Source of the DNA: Streptomyces adustus
Lineage (GTDB): Bacteria; Actinomycetota; Actinomycetes; Streptomycetales; Streptomycetaceae
Assembly: GCF_009377175.1 (NCBI RefSeq)
Contig: NZ_VJZD01000055.1
Coordinates: 1-44,688 of the forward strand
Length of the DNA: 44,688 bases
Direction of reading: 5' to 3'
A model generated the notes under the pieces. That model was given only the letters and a program-made list of their open reading frames with translations, did not search any database and was not told the origin of the DNA. Each line of letters begins with the position of its first letter. Within the stretch, counting starts at the first letter, position 1. Made by a program: the position numbers and the translations under genes. Of this stretch, positions 44,539 through 44,688 are shown piece by piece.

Positions 44539-44688
44539 GTGGTGGTCGAAGTCTCGCGGCTGGTCCGGCAGTTTGTCGGGGTTTTGTTGTCAAGGTGCGT
44601 GCGATGCGGGGCGCGCTGGTGGTGAGGTTACCGGTGTCGGGCGGGCTGTGTTTCTGTGTGGTGGTGCGGTCTTGGGGTTGTGTGGTGG
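44539..44688 (-). promoter_or_regulatory. right flank of the array, candidate leader
   Basis: If the array is transcribed on the minus strand, the leader lies here. A TTGACA hexamer (minus strand, 44593-44588) is about 50 bases before the last repeat and could be a -35 box, but no clear -10 follows. The flank is only 150 bases long in this window. The degenerate adjacent repeats argue against an active leader. Confidence 0.35.

Overview
The window is high-GC actinomycete DNA and almost certainly Streptomyces. Three things point there: codons are strongly G/C at third positions, the gene families are streptomycete, and it carries tap and tpg, the genes that maintain telomeres of linear Streptomyces replicons. 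The layout (a sugar ABC transporter at the left edge, then replication genes, insertion sequences, gene relics and a CRISPR locus) suggests a chromosome arm that has absorbed a linear plasmid, or a large linear plasmid. No telomere sequence was recognised here.

Region by region. 1-3.7 kb: a MalE/MalF/MalG-type carbohydrate importer, whose MalF-like permease has an extra surface domain inserted between membrane segments. 4.0-4.4 kb: a small secreted Trp-rich protein. 4.9-8.2 kb: a low-GC gene fragment, an IS607 relic, an intact IS110 transposase and an RHH-antitoxin/PIN-like toxin pair. 8.4-15.6 kb: a linear-plasmid replication module, with a RepL-like winged-helix protein, a second winged-helix protein, an XRE regulator, tap, tpg, an iteron-bearing non-coding stretch and a D5/P4-type primase-helicase. 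15.6-22.5 kb: mostly relics (AraC, alpha/beta hydrolase, IS1182, pirin, P450, replication-relaxation protein, IS5, amidohydrolase) around one intact IS5-family element and two apparently intact exported proteins. 22.8-24.3 kb: an IS1380 transposase. 24.8-25.2 kb: a second small secreted Trp-rich protein. 26.3-30.2 kb: an SF2 helicase behind a GntR-type regulator, plus a divergent hypothetical gene.

30.5-44.6 kb is the most unusual part. A type I-E cas operon has collapsed to fragments of cas8e, cas7e and cas5e. It is followed by an intact 2187-codon gene whose product holds two copies, 1053 residues apart, of a papain-like Cys/His/Asp domain joined to a domain with amidoligase-like motifs. 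Then come an ISL3 scrap and a CRISPR array of 97 repeats and 96 spacers running to 44538. No complete cas gene is present, so the array depends on Cas proteins from elsewhere or is a fossil. A lone sequence closely matching the repeat lies near 19.2 kb, far from the array.

How the parts fit: tap/tpg, the RepL-like protein, iterons and primase read as one replication/maintenance unit, and the toxin-antitoxin pair could stabilise it. The giant protein lies between cas remnants and array, in AT-richer DNA than its neighbours, and is best seen as a recently acquired effector-like gene of unknown function. All assignments come from reading motifs by eye; no database search was run.
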